A DNA stretch of 64,000 bases from Flavobacteriales bacterium (GTDB lineage Bacteria; Bacteroidota; Bacteroidia; Flavobacteriales_F; PHOS-HE28): the NCBI GenBank assembly GCA_019912395.1, contig JAIOIH010000066.1, positions 35,227 through 99,226 on the forward strand. The letters are read 5' to 3'. Of the stretch, positions 6,932 through 16,274 are shown in pieces; within the stretch, counting starts at the first letter, position 1, and each line of letters starts with the position of its first letter. A program made the position numbers and the translations under genes. The notes under the pieces are model-generated. The model was given only the letters and a program-made list of their open reading frames with translations, searched no databases and had not been told where the DNA came from.

Positions 6932-7405
6932 ATGGCAACTATGAATTCGATCGGTCTGGACGTGGCAAAGTCAAAAGTGCTCGCGGAAAAGCTCAATGAG
7001 CTTTTGGCCGACTACTCGATCTTCTACCAGAATGTGCGAGGCTACCATTGGAACATCCGTGGCGACAAATTCTTCGAACTGCACGGCAAGTTCCAAGAGC
7101 TGTACGAAGACCTCTTTGTCAAGATCGATGAGGTGGCGGAGCGCATACAGACGCTGGGGCATGTCCCGAACCACAAGTTCTCGATCTATCAGAAAGAGGC
7201 CAAGGTGAAGGAAAGTACCGAAGTGGCCGACGGGATCAAGGATGTGAAGGACATCCTGGAGTCCCTGAGCATCATCATCACGCTTCAACGCGAGCTGCTC
7301 GAACTGTCCGCGGATGCGGATGACGAGGGGACCAATGCGCTGATGAGCGACTACATCCGCGAACAGGAAAAGCTGGTCTGGATGTATGGCGCCTATCTGA
7401 ACTGA
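6932..7405 (+). CDS. dps: Dps family DNA-binding ferritin-like protein
   Basis: A 157-residue member of the Dps/bacterioferritin-comigratory family. It forms hollow dodecamers that oxidise and store Fe(II) using peroxide and shield DNA during starvation or oxidative stress. The inter-subunit ferroxidase residues are present: YHWNIRG supplies the His, and the helix with DLFVKIDEVAERI supplies the Asp/Glu ligands. The size is normal. It lies 36 bases behind the dehydrogenase and ahead of a hibernation factor gene, so this stretch looks like a stress or stationary-phase group (inference). A strong inverted repeat follows the stop. Confidence 0.92.
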   Translation: MATMNSIGLDVAKSKVLAEKLNELLADYSIFYQNVRGYHWNIRGDKFFELHGKFQELYEDLFVKIDEVAERIQTLGHVPNHKFSIYQKEAKVKESTEVADGIKDVKDILESLSIIITLQRELLELSADADDEGTNALMSDYIREQEKLVWMYGAYLN

Positions 7406-7426
7406 AGGCGCTGATCCGAGGAACGA

Positions 7427-7466
7427 AGGGCAGGGCAGGGTAGCCAACGGTGTTGGGCCCTGCCCT
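7427..7466 (+). terminator. Inverted repeat after dps (possible terminator)
   Basis: AGGGCAGGG (7427-7435) and CCCTGCCCT (7458-7466) form a perfect 9-bp stem 22 bases after the dps stop. No clear T-run follows, so it may be a Rho-assisted or processing hairpin rather than a classic intrinsic terminator. Confidence 0.5.
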
Positions 7467-7574
7467 ACTTCCAGATGAGAACGTAGCGACCGGGCCGAAA
7501 AGCGCACTTTTGTGCAGGCCGGCCTTCCAATTGGGCACCATCACCCCCAAGCAGACCTGAAAACAACGAACCAC

Positions 7575-7880
7575 ATGGAGTACACTGAGAACCTCACGGG
7601 CATCAAGATCAACATTCAGGCCGTGGACATCACCCTCGGGGAAGATGTGAAGGATACCATTCGCAAAAGCATCACTCGCCTGAGCCGGTTCTACGACAAG
7701 ATGGAATGGGCGGATATCTATCTGGAGGACAAGAAGGAGAAGTTGAGCGAGCAAAAGCAAGTGAGCATCCGTCTGGGCATTCCCGGCAATGACCCCTTCG
7801 CTTCAGCGTACGGGGATAATTTCCATGCGCTGTTGACGGACGTGGAAGAGAAGTTGCGCAAGCAATTGGAAAAGCGCTGA
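7575..7880 (+). CDS. Short-form ribosome hibernation promoting factor (HPF/RaiA/YfiA family)
   Basis: A 101-residue protein of the sigma-54 modulation/S30AE family. It binds the 30S decoding region and inactivates ribosomes in stationary phase. The typical beta-alpha-beta pattern is visible: IKINIQAVDITLGEDVKDTI, then the RLSRFYDKMEWADIYLE strand and a C-terminal amphipathic helix (DVEEKLRKQLEKR). The C-terminal dimerisation domain of long HPF is missing, so it is the short type. ATG 7575 is the natural start because the homology begins there. It sits behind dps with a hairpin between, probably on its own transcript. Confidence 0.88.
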   Translation: MEYTENLTGIKINIQAVDITLGEDVKDTIRKSITRLSRFYDKMEWADIYLEDKKEKLSEQKQVSIRLGIPGNDPFASAYGDNFHALLTDVEEKLRKQLEKR

Positions 7881-8199
7881 AGTTTCCTTTCCCCATATCC
7901 CGCCCAGAGGTTCGCTCATCAAGGAAGTATGGGGGGTCCTGTCCTGTCCTGAATGAACAAGCGGGCGTGGGGTACTCGATCCTCCCCCTCGTCCCCGCCT
8001 GTTTTGTTTGTCCTCCCGTGGGCATCGGATCGAACAGTGGGTTCGAGCGTGATCGCCCTGCCATGGGGATCACGGAGTACGGGTAACCAGCATAACTGCC
8101 AAGAAGTGAAGCCCTACACTTGTTGCAATGGTCGGAAGAAGAAGCGGTGATGCATTCGGCGAAGTGCCGAGCACGGTGTACGGGACGGTGCGCGTTCGC
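7881..8199. other. Intergenic region without a recognisable gene
   Basis: This 319-base stretch between the hibernation factor and an exported protein has no frame with protein-like character. I see no tRNA, clear hairpin terminator or repeat in it. Confidence 0.5.
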
Positions 8200-8979
8200 A
8201 TGCTCTGGGCTATGCTGTTCGTGCTGCTTTATGGAGCACTACCTGCACAGACCGTGGTGATCGACACGTTGCGCGCGGTGCAGCCGTGGGGCCAACAGGA
8301 GGAATATACCTTTCCGAGCGTGCGCCTTCCACAGGATCCGGCGGTGAGCGATAGCATCAACCGTCACCTTTCCATCGCTTTCCTGGGCGTGGACCCGCAC
8401 ACTTCAGGGAAGGATCCGTTGAGCGAGCTGTGGGGAGAACCGGGCTCGAGCGGCGTGCCTCGGATCAACAGCTTGCACTGGACCTGTGAACGCTATGCTC
8501 CCGGCGCACTGACGATCCACCTCGTAGGTGAAGCGTGTGGCGCGAACTGTGAAGGCTTCGACGTGCACTTTACCTATGATCTATACACCGGTGCGGCCCT
8601 GGACCTTGACGGAATGTTCAGCAAAACCGGGCTTGTGGTGGCCCAGGGTGTACTCGCGCGGCGCTGGCAACAGAGGCTTGCACTTCGCATCGATCAACTG
8701 AAGGCGGAACGTGCAGCACTGGGGGTAAGCCCGGAGACGGTGACCTATCAGGACGAAGCGATAGGGATGTTCGAAGAATGCGTGGGTATGAACGCACAAC
8801 GCAGCGCTCCGATCGCTGACTTCTTCCCCACTCCGGATGGGCTGCGCTTCATCACTGCACGCTGCAGCCACCACGTGGATCAGGAATTGGACGACCTCTT
8901 CCCCCTGGCGATCGACCTGTCGCGGGAAGAGGTCGCCCCGTTGCTGCGCCTAGCAGCTCAGGAGGCGCTGGGTTGGTGA
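8200..8979 (+). CDS. Predicted exported protein, possibly DUF3298/RsiV-like
   Basis: A 259-residue protein with a signal peptide (MLWAMLFVLLYGALPAQ). The frame is open for 24 codons upstream, but ATG 8200 puts the signal peptide at the N-terminus. The C-terminal half has the rhythm of DUF3298/RsiV-type domains: FTYDLYTGAALDLDGMF (strand, then a Leu-Asp-Phe turn), then FFPTPDGLRF and a final LSREEVAPLLRL. That family occurs in anti-sigma factors and peptidoglycan-associated proteins; the match here is by pattern only. Four or more cysteines in CERYAPGA...CGANCEGF and EECV suggest disulphides in the periplasm. Function unknown. Confidence 0.6.
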   Translation: MLWAMLFVLLYGALPAQTVVIDTLRAVQPWGQQEEYTFPSVRLPQDPAVSDSINRHLSIAFLGVDPHTSGKDPLSELWGEPGSSGVPRINSLHWTCERYAPGALTIHLVGEACGANCEGFDVHFTYDLYTGAALDLDGMFSKTGLVVAQGVLARRWQQRLALRIDQLKAERAALGVSPETVTYQDEAIGMFEECVGMNAQRSAPIADFFPTPDGLRFITARCSHHVDQELDDLFPLAIDLSREEVAPLLRLAAQEALGW

Positions 8980-9170
8980 GGCGACATTATGCGCTCCGTT
9001 TTCATGCGGCGTATCGCGTATCGGCACGGCCTTTTAATAATGGGATGTATGAGCCGTAGCCACCCAACTCGCTGGCGGAGATCAATCCTCATGAGGAAGG
9101 GCGAAGGCTTGGACCTACTCCCACCATGCCCAATACTATCGGTATCTTCGTCATACACAACCCCTTCACC

Positions 9171-9980
9171 ATGCGTACAACTCGTACTCCCTTTGTACTT
9201 GCCCTTGGCCTCTCACTGATCGGTGCCGCACAACCCGCGTTCGGTCAAGCCTGTACCTCCACGGATGTGCTGGCCACTCCGTACGATTCGAACAATGGGC
9301 TGGACGGCATCATGTTCGACCTCACCGCGCTCAGCGATATCACCATCAACTGCTTCGAGGTGAACATGGCACTCGGGAACTATGATGCCGTGATCCTTCA
9401 CAAAACAGGCACGCATGTGGGCTTTGAACAGAGCGCAGGAGCATGGACGGAGCTCGGCACTGCGCCCGGGATCCCCAGCAACGGACTAGGGGTACCCACC
9501 GCTATCCCGATCGATGTGAACGTGGGCATGGCAGCAGGAACCACCCACGCCTTCTACATCAGCACCACGGACGGGTCGAGCACCAAATACACCGATGGTA
9601 ATCTCCTGGGTGCGGTCTTCGCCTCGGATGCGAACCTGCAAGTGAAGCAGGGAACCGGGATCAACTACCCGTTCGCATTCAACCTTGCCCCTCGGAAATT
9701 CAATGGCACGATCTATTATTCAACCGAAACCGTGGGCATCGCCGACCAGCTCGCCACTCCCTTGCTCTCCCCATGGCCAAATCCGGCCACGAACACGCTC
9801 CATATTGCTGGAGGCATCGGATGGACCGTTACAGTGACCAACGCAGTGGGGCAAGTACTATCGCGCAGCCCGTGGAGTGCCGAGTTGGATGTATCAAACC
9901 TCGCTTCCGGGCTCTATCTGCTGAACCTATCGGATAAGGATGGCAATCGCTTGGGAAGCGTGCAGTTCGTGAAGGAATAG
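9171..9980 (+). CDS. T9SS type A sorting domain protein
   Basis: A 269-residue secreted protein. The signal peptide (MRTTRTPFVLALGLSLIGAA) ends near FGQA. The middle domain is beta-rich (DVLATPYDSNNGLDGIMFDL) with no enzyme motif seen. The C-terminus is a type A T9SS sorting domain: SPWPNPATNTLHI, then NAVGQVL, LASGLYLLNL and the terminal GSVQFVKE. It should therefore be exported through Sec, then across the outer membrane by the type IX system and anchored or released. The start is ATG 9171, not the earlier in-frame ATG, because of the signal peptide. Confidence 0.85.
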   Translation: MRTTRTPFVLALGLSLIGAAQPAFGQACTSTDVLATPYDSNNGLDGIMFDLTALSDITINCFEVNMALGNYDAVILHKTGTHVGFEQSAGAWTELGTAPGIPSNGLGVPTAIPIDVNVGMAAGTTHAFYISTTDGSSTKYTDGNLLGAVFASDANLQVKQGTGINYPFAFNLAPRKFNGTIYYSTETVGIADQLATPLLSPWPNPATNTLHIAGGIGWTVTVTNAVGQVLSRSPWSAELDVSNLASGLYLLNLSDKDGNRLGSVQFVKE

Positions 9981-10147
9981 CTTTTCAAAGTCCGTTGTTT
10001 ACCGAGCATTGCGGGTTCGGTCGGCTACCCGACCGTTGGATTCCACCTACCTGAAAGTACCGTTCCCCTTCGGTAACACACCGTAGCCCGTTACCTGCAT
10101 ACGGGACGCTTCCATCCGCTCCACCTTCGATGCAAATCCGATGCATC

Positions 10148-13100
10148 ATGGAAGACACATACGATCTTGAGGGCGATCACACACGATCCAGCTTGCCATG
10201 GAACCAGTTGGTTTTTCTGATGGCAATGATCCTTCCGGCCTGCACGGTTTTCGCGCAAGCCCAGACCATGGATCCTCCCAAACAACGCTGGAGCACCTAT
10301 GTGGGTGGGATTGGAGAGGACCAAGTTCTGAGCGTGGCGGTGGACGATTCGCGGTACCTGTACGCCGCGGGCCGCACATCGGACAGCCTGCTGCTGGGGA
10401 ATGACACCACCGGTAATTCCGGTTTCACCCATCAGCGGTACTACGGTGGTGGCGGGTCGGATGCATTCCTGGCCAAGTACGCCTCGCATGGGGCCCTGCT
10501 GTGGTGTACCTATTTCGGTGGAGCTGGTGACGACGAGGCCGTGCAAGTAGTGGTCAACGGAACGGACGAGGTGTATCTGGTGGGGAACACCACTTCAGTG
10601 GACAGCATCGCCACGGATACCTTGTCCTACCAAGGCGTGCCGGGTGGCGGCACCGATATGTTCGTTGCTCGCTTCAGCCAAGATGGCCTGCTCCTCGGTG
10701 CGACGTATTTCGGAGGGCCTGCAGAAGAGCGGGCCACCGGGGCGGCGTTGGATGCTTGGGGAAGATTGGTCGTATGTGGCCATGCCGATGCGGCAGGCGC
10801 GTTCAACAGCGATGTTCCACCCCATCAACCGTGGACGGCCGGCAGCGATGGTCTGGTGCTGCTTTTTGATGGAACCGAGGAATTGCTGGCAGGCAGCTAC
10901 CTGGGTGGTGAAGGCGATGACCGCCTACTGCAGGTGGCCCAAGGCGATAGCACCGGAATTGTCCTCATTGGCAATACCAATAGCACTACGGGCATTGCAA
11001 CAGCAGGTGCCATGACGACCGAACCGCAGGGTGGGATGGATGCCTTCCTGATCAAGTTGGACTCCAGCCTGGTGGTGCAGCACGGCACCTACTTCGGGGG
11101 ACCGGGTGATGACACCGGTAGCAGCGTGGCCGCGCGGAACGGTCTGCTGATCATCGGAGGCTCTACCATGTCGACGGATCTTTACACCACACCCCTCTCT
11201 CACCAACCCGAAAGCGCCAGTGGGGAAGATGGATTCCTCGCTGCCTTGGCACCCGACCTGACCGTGCAATGGTGCACCTTTATTGGTGATACCGGGCAGG
11301 ACGCACTGGCGTCCGTATTCATCGATGACCAGGACGCTTTCTACGTGGCAGGCACTACTACATCCAACGCGAACCTCTCCACCTCCACCGATACCACTGG
11401 GGCCGTCCTTGCTGGCGCCAAGGATGCGTTCCTCATGCGGTTCAGCAACACGGGGTCATTGGATTGGTCGCGCTACGTGGGGGCCATGTCCGATGAGGAA
11501 GCGCATGCCATGACGGTGAAGCAACATACGGGCATCTACCTCGGAGGCCGTACCTCCTCCATCACCGGATTCACGGATAACCCGCACCAATCGGATTTTG
11601 GTGGTGGTACGTGGGACGGTTTCGCTTTGCGCTTGGATCAGAAGATCTCCTCCCCTCCCGGAGGGATCAGTACGTGCTCGGGCGGTGGTGGTGGAGGCGG
11701 CGGTGGCACGGGAGGAAGTGGTGGTCCAGGAGGGGTGAATCCACCGCAGAACAACTATCACGTCTGCTTGGGCGATTCCATCATGTTCGTGGCCTACAGC
11801 GGTTCGTTGGGCTTCGACTCCGATTGGATGTGGTACGCGGACTCCTGCGGTGTGAACACACAGTTCATCACCAAGGGCGATACGATCGTACTCTATCCGG
11901 ATCACTCCTTCACCCTTTTCGTGCGGGCGGAAGGATCGGACCATGCGACCACATGCAGCTATGCGAACATCATCGTACACGAAATGCCGGAGCCGGTGGC
12001 CTTCGCCAGCGATACCGTATGTGCCGGTGCTCCGATCCAACTGCATGGCGGCGGTGCAGAGACCTTTGCCTGGTTGGTGGCCGACTCGGTGATGGCAACT
12101 GGATCACAAGCCCAGATCACCGCACCCATGACTGCCGGAGTGTTCCACATCGTAGCGGCAGGAACCAATGGACCTGCTTGCACGGTGAACGTGGACCTCT
12201 TCGTGGAAGTGCTCCCAGCGCCGGATGTGGCGTGGCAGGTCACCCATATCAGCTGTGAAGGTGAACCCGGCATGATCCAACTGTCCATGCCCGATACGTC
12301 GATCACTGATCCGGACCAGCTCACGTTCCTCTGGCAGCCCGACACCTTGCAAGGCAGCGATATCGCTGGCCTGCAAGCTGGGGAATACACAGTGGTCGTT
12401 ACGGACACCCTGCTGGGCTGCAGCCGCACCGATAGCATTGTGGTACAGAAGCCGCTCACGCTGGATGTGGATTGGGAGGTCACCCCCATTACCTGTGCGG
12501 GCGCTTTCGGAAGCATCCAACTGTTACTACCCGACACAGCCGGATTGGATTCCCTTCTCACGATCGCCTGGAGCATGAATAACCTGCACGGCCCGTCGGT
12601 CAGCGGCCTGGCCGGTGGGAACTATGCAGTGCTGGTGACCGATACAATGGGCTGTGCCCGGGCGGATACATTGCGATTGCCCGTGCCGCCATTCTCCATG
12701 GCCACGTGGCAGATCACCGGCACCACCTGTGCCGATGGCGATGATGGTAGCATCGCCTTGGTGCATCCGGACCTGGCCCTTTCCGACACCGCCTTCCTCT
12801 CCATCACATGGGCAATACCCGAGTTGGAAGGCCCTGTGGCCAGTGGATTGGAGGCTGGCGGTTACGTCGTTACAGTCACCGACACCTTGGGCTGCAGCCG
12901 CACGGATAGCCTCGTGGTGCCGATGGCTCCGCCACTGATCGATAACGTGGTGACCACCTATGCCTATTGTGGTGCCGCCACCGGTTCAGCCCAAGTGCAA
13001 TCCAACAGTAGCTCGCCGGGTCTGGCCTTCGATTTTGGCAACGGAACCTCCCCTTCCACCTTGGCGGAACATCTACTGCCCGGCAACTACACCGTGATCG

Positions 13101-13702
13101 CTACCGACAGTGCGGGCTGCCAAGAAGTGGCTGCCTTCACCATCCAATCCTTCGGCATCATCTCCGTGGATATTCCAAGCGATACGGTGCTGGCCGAAAA
13201 CGGAAGCGCCCTGTTGGAATGCTTCATCACGCCCCCGGACAACCAAGCCATCTACCAATGGATGCCGACCGCCGGGCTGTCCAATCCGGTCGGGTCCAGC
13301 ACCACTTGCCAAGTGACGGATACGACGACGTACATCATCCAAGCCATCTCACAGGTCGGATGTTCCGCATTCGATACCGTGGTGGTGGTGCCACGCTTCC
13401 CCGAACCGCCCACCATCGCCCCCCCCTGTGGCGACTTTTTCCTGCCGGATCACTTCTCACCGAACGGTGACAGGCAGAACGATATGCTTTGCATAATGGG
13501 CGGCTGCCTCACCGATGTGGAATGGAACATCCACGACCGCTGGGGCGGACCCGTGTTCAGCACCACGGCGCCGGATGCATGTTGGGACGGCACGCATCGG
13601 GGAGCGGTGCTGCCCGCTGGCACTTACGTGTACACGCTCCGAGTGAAGCGAAGCAACGGTGAAGAGTTGCAACGCACCGGCACCATCACCTTGATGCGAT
13701 GA
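10148..13702 (+). CDS. Giant secreted protein: SBBP beta-propeller, SprB-like repeats, type B T9SS C-terminal domain
   Basis: A surface or secreted protein of 1184 residues (1190 if ATG 10130 is used). A membrane-crossing signal lies at about residues 22-42 (VFLMAMILPACTVFAQA), with an unusually long polar N-tail. Seven SBBP-type repeats of about 60-65 residues follow, each with a TYFGGxGDD-like turn, likely one beta-propeller. Next come a poly-glycine linker near residue 515, Ig-like modules, and three SprB-type repeats (WQVTHISCEGE, WEVTPITCAGA, WQITGTTCADG). The C-terminus is the gliding-motility-associated type B sorting domain (FLPDHFSPNGDRQND, then AGTYVYTLRV). The stop overlaps the start of a PorP/SprF gene, the arrangement known for SprB/RemA-type adhesins and their partners. 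Probably a gliding or attachment adhesin. Confidence 0.85.
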   Translation: MEDTYDLEGDHTRSSLPWNQLVFLMAMILPACTVFAQAQTMDPPKQRWSTYVGGIGEDQVLSVAVDDSRYLYAAGRTSDSLLLGNDTTGNSGFTHQRYYGGGGSDAFLAKYASHGALLWCTYFGGAGDDEAVQVVVNGTDEVYLVGNTTSVDSIATDTLSYQGVPGGGTDMFVARFSQDGLLLGATYFGGPAEERATGAALDAWGRLVVCGHADAAGAFNSDVPPHQPWTAGSDGLVLLFDGTEELLAGSYLGGEGDDRLLQVAQGDSTGIVLIGNTNSTTGIATAGAMTTEPQGGMDAFLIKLDSSLVVQHGTYFGGPGDDTGSSVAARNGLLIIGGSTMSTDLYTTPLSHQPESASGEDGFLAALAPDLTVQWCTFIGDTGQDALASVFIDDQDAFYVAGTTTSNANLSTSTDTTGAVLAGAKDAFLMRFSNTGSLDWSRYVGAMSDEEAHAMTVKQHTGIYLGGRTSSITGFTDNPHQSDFGGGTWDGFALRLDQKISSPPGGISTCSGGGGGGGGGTGGSGGPGGVNPPQNNYHVCLGDSIMFVAYSGSLGFDSDWMWYADSCGVNTQFITKGDTIVLYPDHSFTLFVRAEGSDHATTCSYANIIVHEMPEPVAFASDTVCAGAPIQLHGGGAETFAWLVADSVMATGSQAQITAPMTAGVFHIVAAGTNGPACTVNVDLFVEVLPAPDVAWQVTHISCEGEPGMIQLSMPDTSITDPDQLTFLWQPDTLQGSDIAGLQAGEYTVVVTDTLLGCSRTDSIVVQKPLTLDVDWEVTPITCAGAFGSIQLLLPDTAGLDSLLTIAWSMNNLHGPSVSGLAGGNYAVLVTDTMGCARADTLRLPVPPFSMATWQITGTTCADGDDGSIALVHPDLALSDTAFLSITWAIPELEGPVASGLEAGGYVVTVTDTLGCSRTDSLVVPMAPPLIDNVVTTYAYCGAATGSAQVQSNSSSPGLAFDFGNGTSPSTLAEHLLPGNYTVIATDSAGCQEVAAFTIQSFGIISVDIPSDTVLAENGSALLECFITPPDNQAIYQWMPTAGLSNPVGSSTTCQVTDTTTYIIQAISQVGCSAFDTVVVVPRFPEPPTIAPPCGDFFLPDHFSPNGDRQNDMLCIMGGCLTDVEWNIHDRWGGPVFSTTAPDACWDGTHRGAVLPAGTYVYTLRVKRSNGEELQRTGTITLMR

Positions 13703-14712
13703 ACCGCGTAGCCCTCCTGCTGTTGGCCTGCGTAACGGGATCCCTATTGCACGCGCAGGATGCCGCCCCCTTCTTCGCTGGGCGCACACCCATGTTGCTG
13801 GATCCCTCGCGCACAGGCTTCGAATCCGGAGGGCGCATCAGCTTCCTCCACCAGGACCAATGGCTGCAGGTTCCGGGCGCATGGCGGAACGAGCAGTTGG
13901 CCGGTGAATGGTGCCTGCGTAATGACAAGAAGGAAGTGAACTCCTGGTTCGGCATGGGCCTGCGCGTGGGGAGTGAGCAGTTGGGTGCCACCGGTGGGCG
14001 TCTTTCGAGCTTGGGTGTTCTCACGGCCGTCCACCTGCGGGCGGGGCCGAAGTCCTACCTCTCTTCCGGGCTGGAGATGCGCTGGGCCAATGGTCGTTTA
14101 GGCGACGGCACCGGCGCGTGGGGCAGCCAGTACGACGGCATGCGCTACGATGCTGCCATGGCTTCCGGGGAAACATGGAGCACCACCAACCAGACCTGGG
14201 CCGAAGCACGCGCCGGGATCTCCTTCACATTGAAGAATGACGAGGAAAGTCCGAGGCGGCGCGAGCGCGACCTGCTGGTGGTCGGGGTGTCCGCTGATCA
14301 TTTGGGGCATCTGGTACTGAAGGAAAGCGGCAGTTCCACCGCCGTTGCACCCATGCGCTTTACCGTGTATGCCTTGGGTGAACTGCCGCTCGGGCGCTGG
14401 GAAAATGGATTCGTCGCTGCGCACCTGATCGGCCACGTGCAGGGACCCTTCCAAACCGGTCGCCTCAACCTCTACGTGGGAAGGCACCTGTACAACCGCG
14501 TGCGTTCACCCGGCGGGCCCATGCTCTTGGGCTTCAAAGCGGGCATGGGCTACCAATGGCAAGGTGCCATCTTGGCCAACGCCGCAGTGGACCTGGGCAA
14601 CCTCACCATCGGAACGGCCTACGGATGGTCCCTCTTCAACGGCGATAAAATGATCAGCGGAAGACAAACCTTTGAGCTGATGGTGCAGCTGCGGCTACCG
14701 AAGAGCACGTAG
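13699..14712 (+). CDS. PorP/SprF family type IX secretion partner
   Basis: A 337-residue outer-membrane beta-barrel protein of the PorP/SprF family. These act with type B T9SS substrates and are needed for their secretion or surface attachment. It has a signal peptide (MNRVALLLLACVTGSLLHAQ), the early motif RTPMLLDPSRTG (where family members have an NPAxxG turn), alternating beta-strands with Gly/aromatic girdles, and a C-terminal strand (FELMVQLRLP) typical of outer-membrane barrels. The four-base ATGA overlap with the giant adhesin gene couples them; the protein is probably dedicated to that substrate. It ends 14 bases from the convergent delta-60 gene. Confidence 0.85.
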   Translation: MNRVALLLLACVTGSLLHAQDAAPFFAGRTPMLLDPSRTGFESGGRISFLHQDQWLQVPGAWRNEQLAGEWCLRNDKKEVNSWFGMGLRVGSEQLGATGGRLSSLGVLTAVHLRAGPKSYLSSGLEMRWANGRLGDGTGAWGSQYDGMRYDAAMASGETWSTTNQTWAEARAGISFTLKNDEESPRRRERDLLVVGVSADHLGHLVLKESGSSTAVAPMRFTVYALGELPLGRWENGFVAAHLIGHVQGPFQTGRLNLYVGRHLYNRVRSPGGPMLLGFKAGMGYQWQGAILANAAVDLGNLTIGTAYGWSLFNGDKMISGRQTFELMVQLRLPKST

Positions 14713-14726
14713 TCATATCTTCTCCT

Positions 14727-16265
14727 TTACTTCACCACCTGCACCGTCAGCTTGCCCTTGGGCGAGGAAATAGCAATGAGGTAGGTACCTGATGGTAGCG
14801 CTACGGGCAGGTCAATGCTCAATTGATGCTCGCCTGCTGCTTGCTCCTCGCCCTCAACAAAGGTCCCTACGGTCTTGCCCTGCATGTCGAGCAGGTGGAT
14901 GGAGATGGTCTCGGCGTGCTGCAAGGTGTACGCAAGCGTTGCTGGCTTATCGATCGGGTTCGGATAGATGAGTGGCGCATTGTTGGTGAGGGAGAATTCG
15001 ATCACGCCGACATTCAACCCGGAGAGGTAACGGGCCAGCGCAAGATCACTGCCGGTGCCGGTGTCACTGCCGGTCAGTCCGGCCAGTACGATCTTTCCGT
15101 CCGGCTGGATGGCGACCGACCGTCCGTAATCATCGCTCGTTCCGATGGCGGTGGTCACTTTGCCATCCGCGCTGAAGCTGATGTCCAGTGTGCCATCCGT
15201 GTTGTAGCGGGCCAGCGCGAAATCATGGTCCGGGCCGTTGAGCATGTAGCCGGCCACAATGATCTTCCCGTCCAACTGTATGGCAACTGACCATCCGCGG
15301 TCATAATCCGATCCGAAGTCGGTGGCCACTTTGCCGTCAAGACCGAAGCTGTTGTCCAGCGTACCGTCCGTGTTGTAGCGGGCTACAGCGAAATCGAAAT
15401 TCGATTCCCCGGCCACCACGATCTTCCCGTCCGGTTGTATGGCGATGGCCTGTCCGTGGTCAATGGTCGAACCGAAGTCCGTGGTCACCAGACCGTTGGC
15501 ACCGAAGCTGTTGTCCAGTGTACCATCCGTGTTGTAGCGGGCCAATGCGAAGTCGTTGATCGATTCTCCGGCCACCACGATCTTCCCGTCCGGCTGTATG
15601 GCGACCCCCTTTCCGAAGTCAGGACCCGTTCCGAAGTCGGTGGTCACCTTGCCGTCCGTACCGAAGCCGTTGTCCAGGGTCCCATCCGCGTTGTAGCGGG
15701 CCAATGCGAAGTCATAATTGGGGCCGCTGCCCGAGGCTCCGGCCACGACGATCTTTCCATTCGGCTGGATGGCGACCGACTGTCCGTAATTCTCACCCGC
15801 TCCGAGGTTGGTGGTCACTTTGCCATCCGTACCGAAGCTGTTGTCGAGCGTGCCATCCGCATTGTAGCGGACTACAGCAAAATCGAACGCTAGAAGGCTA
15901 CCCGTATTTCCGGCCACCACGATCTTCCCGTCCGGCTGGATCGCGACGGACCATCCGTAGTCATCCGCCCCTGCGAAGTCGGTGGTCACTTTGCCCTCCG
16001 TGCCGAAGGTGTTGTCCAGTGTACCATCCGGGTCGTAGCGGGCTATGGCGAGATCGCGATCCGATCCGTTGTTCGATTCTCCGGCCACCACGATCTTCCC
16101 GTCCGGCTGTATCGCGACCGCATATCCGCGGTCGCTGAGCGACCCAAAGTCGGTGGTCACTTTGCCGCCGGTGCCGAAGGTGGCGTCAAGGCTGCCGGGT
16201 TGTGCGGTTGTTGTTGCTCCAAGTGTGAAAAGGAAAGCGAACAAGGCTGTTGTGCAATGTTTCAT
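14727..16265 (-). CDS. Delta-60 repeat protein with T9SS type A sorting domain
   Basis: A 512-residue secreted protein. After the signal peptide (MKHCTTALFAFLFTLGATTT) come seven tandem delta-60 repeats of about 54-60 residues, each with FGxxGKVTT, then SVAIQPDGKIVVAG and FALARYNxDGTL. They probably fold as a beta-propeller. The C-terminus carries a type A sorting domain (LIYPNPIDKPATL, LLDMQGKTV, LPSGTYLIAI). An in-frame ATG three codons upstream (16274) is also possible. It is convergent with the PorP/SprF gene. A -7-like element lies 33 bases upstream. The role is unknown; such proteins are common Bacteroidota surface proteins. Confidence 0.88.
   Translation of the reverse strand: MKHCTTALFAFLFTLGATTTAQPGSLDATFGTGGKVTTDFGSLSDRGYAVAIQPDGKIVVAGESNNGSDRDLAIARYDPDGTLDNTFGTEGKVTTDFAGADDYGWSVAIQPDGKIVVAGNTGSLLAFDFAVVRYNADGTLDNSFGTDGKVTTNLGAGENYGQSVAIQPNGKIVVAGASGSGPNYDFALARYNADGTLDNGFGTDGKVTTDFGTGPDFGKGVAIQPDGKIVVAGESINDFALARYNTDGTLDNSFGANGLVTTDFGSTIDHGQAIAIQPDGKIVVAGESNFDFAVARYNTDGTLDNSFGLDGKVATDFGSDYDRGWSVAIQLDGKIIVAGYMLNGPDHDFALARYNTDGTLDISFSADGKVTTAIGTSDDYGRSVAIQPDGKIVLAGLTGSDTGTGSDLALARYLSGLNVGVIEFSLTNNAPLIYPNPIDKPATLAYTLQHAETISIHLLDMQGKTVGTFVEGEEQAAGEHQLSIDLPVALPSGTYLIAISSPKGKLTVQVVK
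15020..16210 (-). repeat. Tandem coding repeats of about 160-175 bases (delta-60)
   Basis: Seven DNA repeats encode the delta-60 modules, with the recurring word for IQPDGKIVVAG in each. The nucleotide similarity is high enough to permit recombination or copy-number change. Confidence 0.8.
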
Positions 16266-16274
16266 GGTAAGCAT

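Noticed and set aside
15020..16210. Regular repeats of about 165 bases considered as a CRISPR or structural array
   Set aside because: They encode in-frame delta-60 protein modules and have no short repeat-spacer structure.
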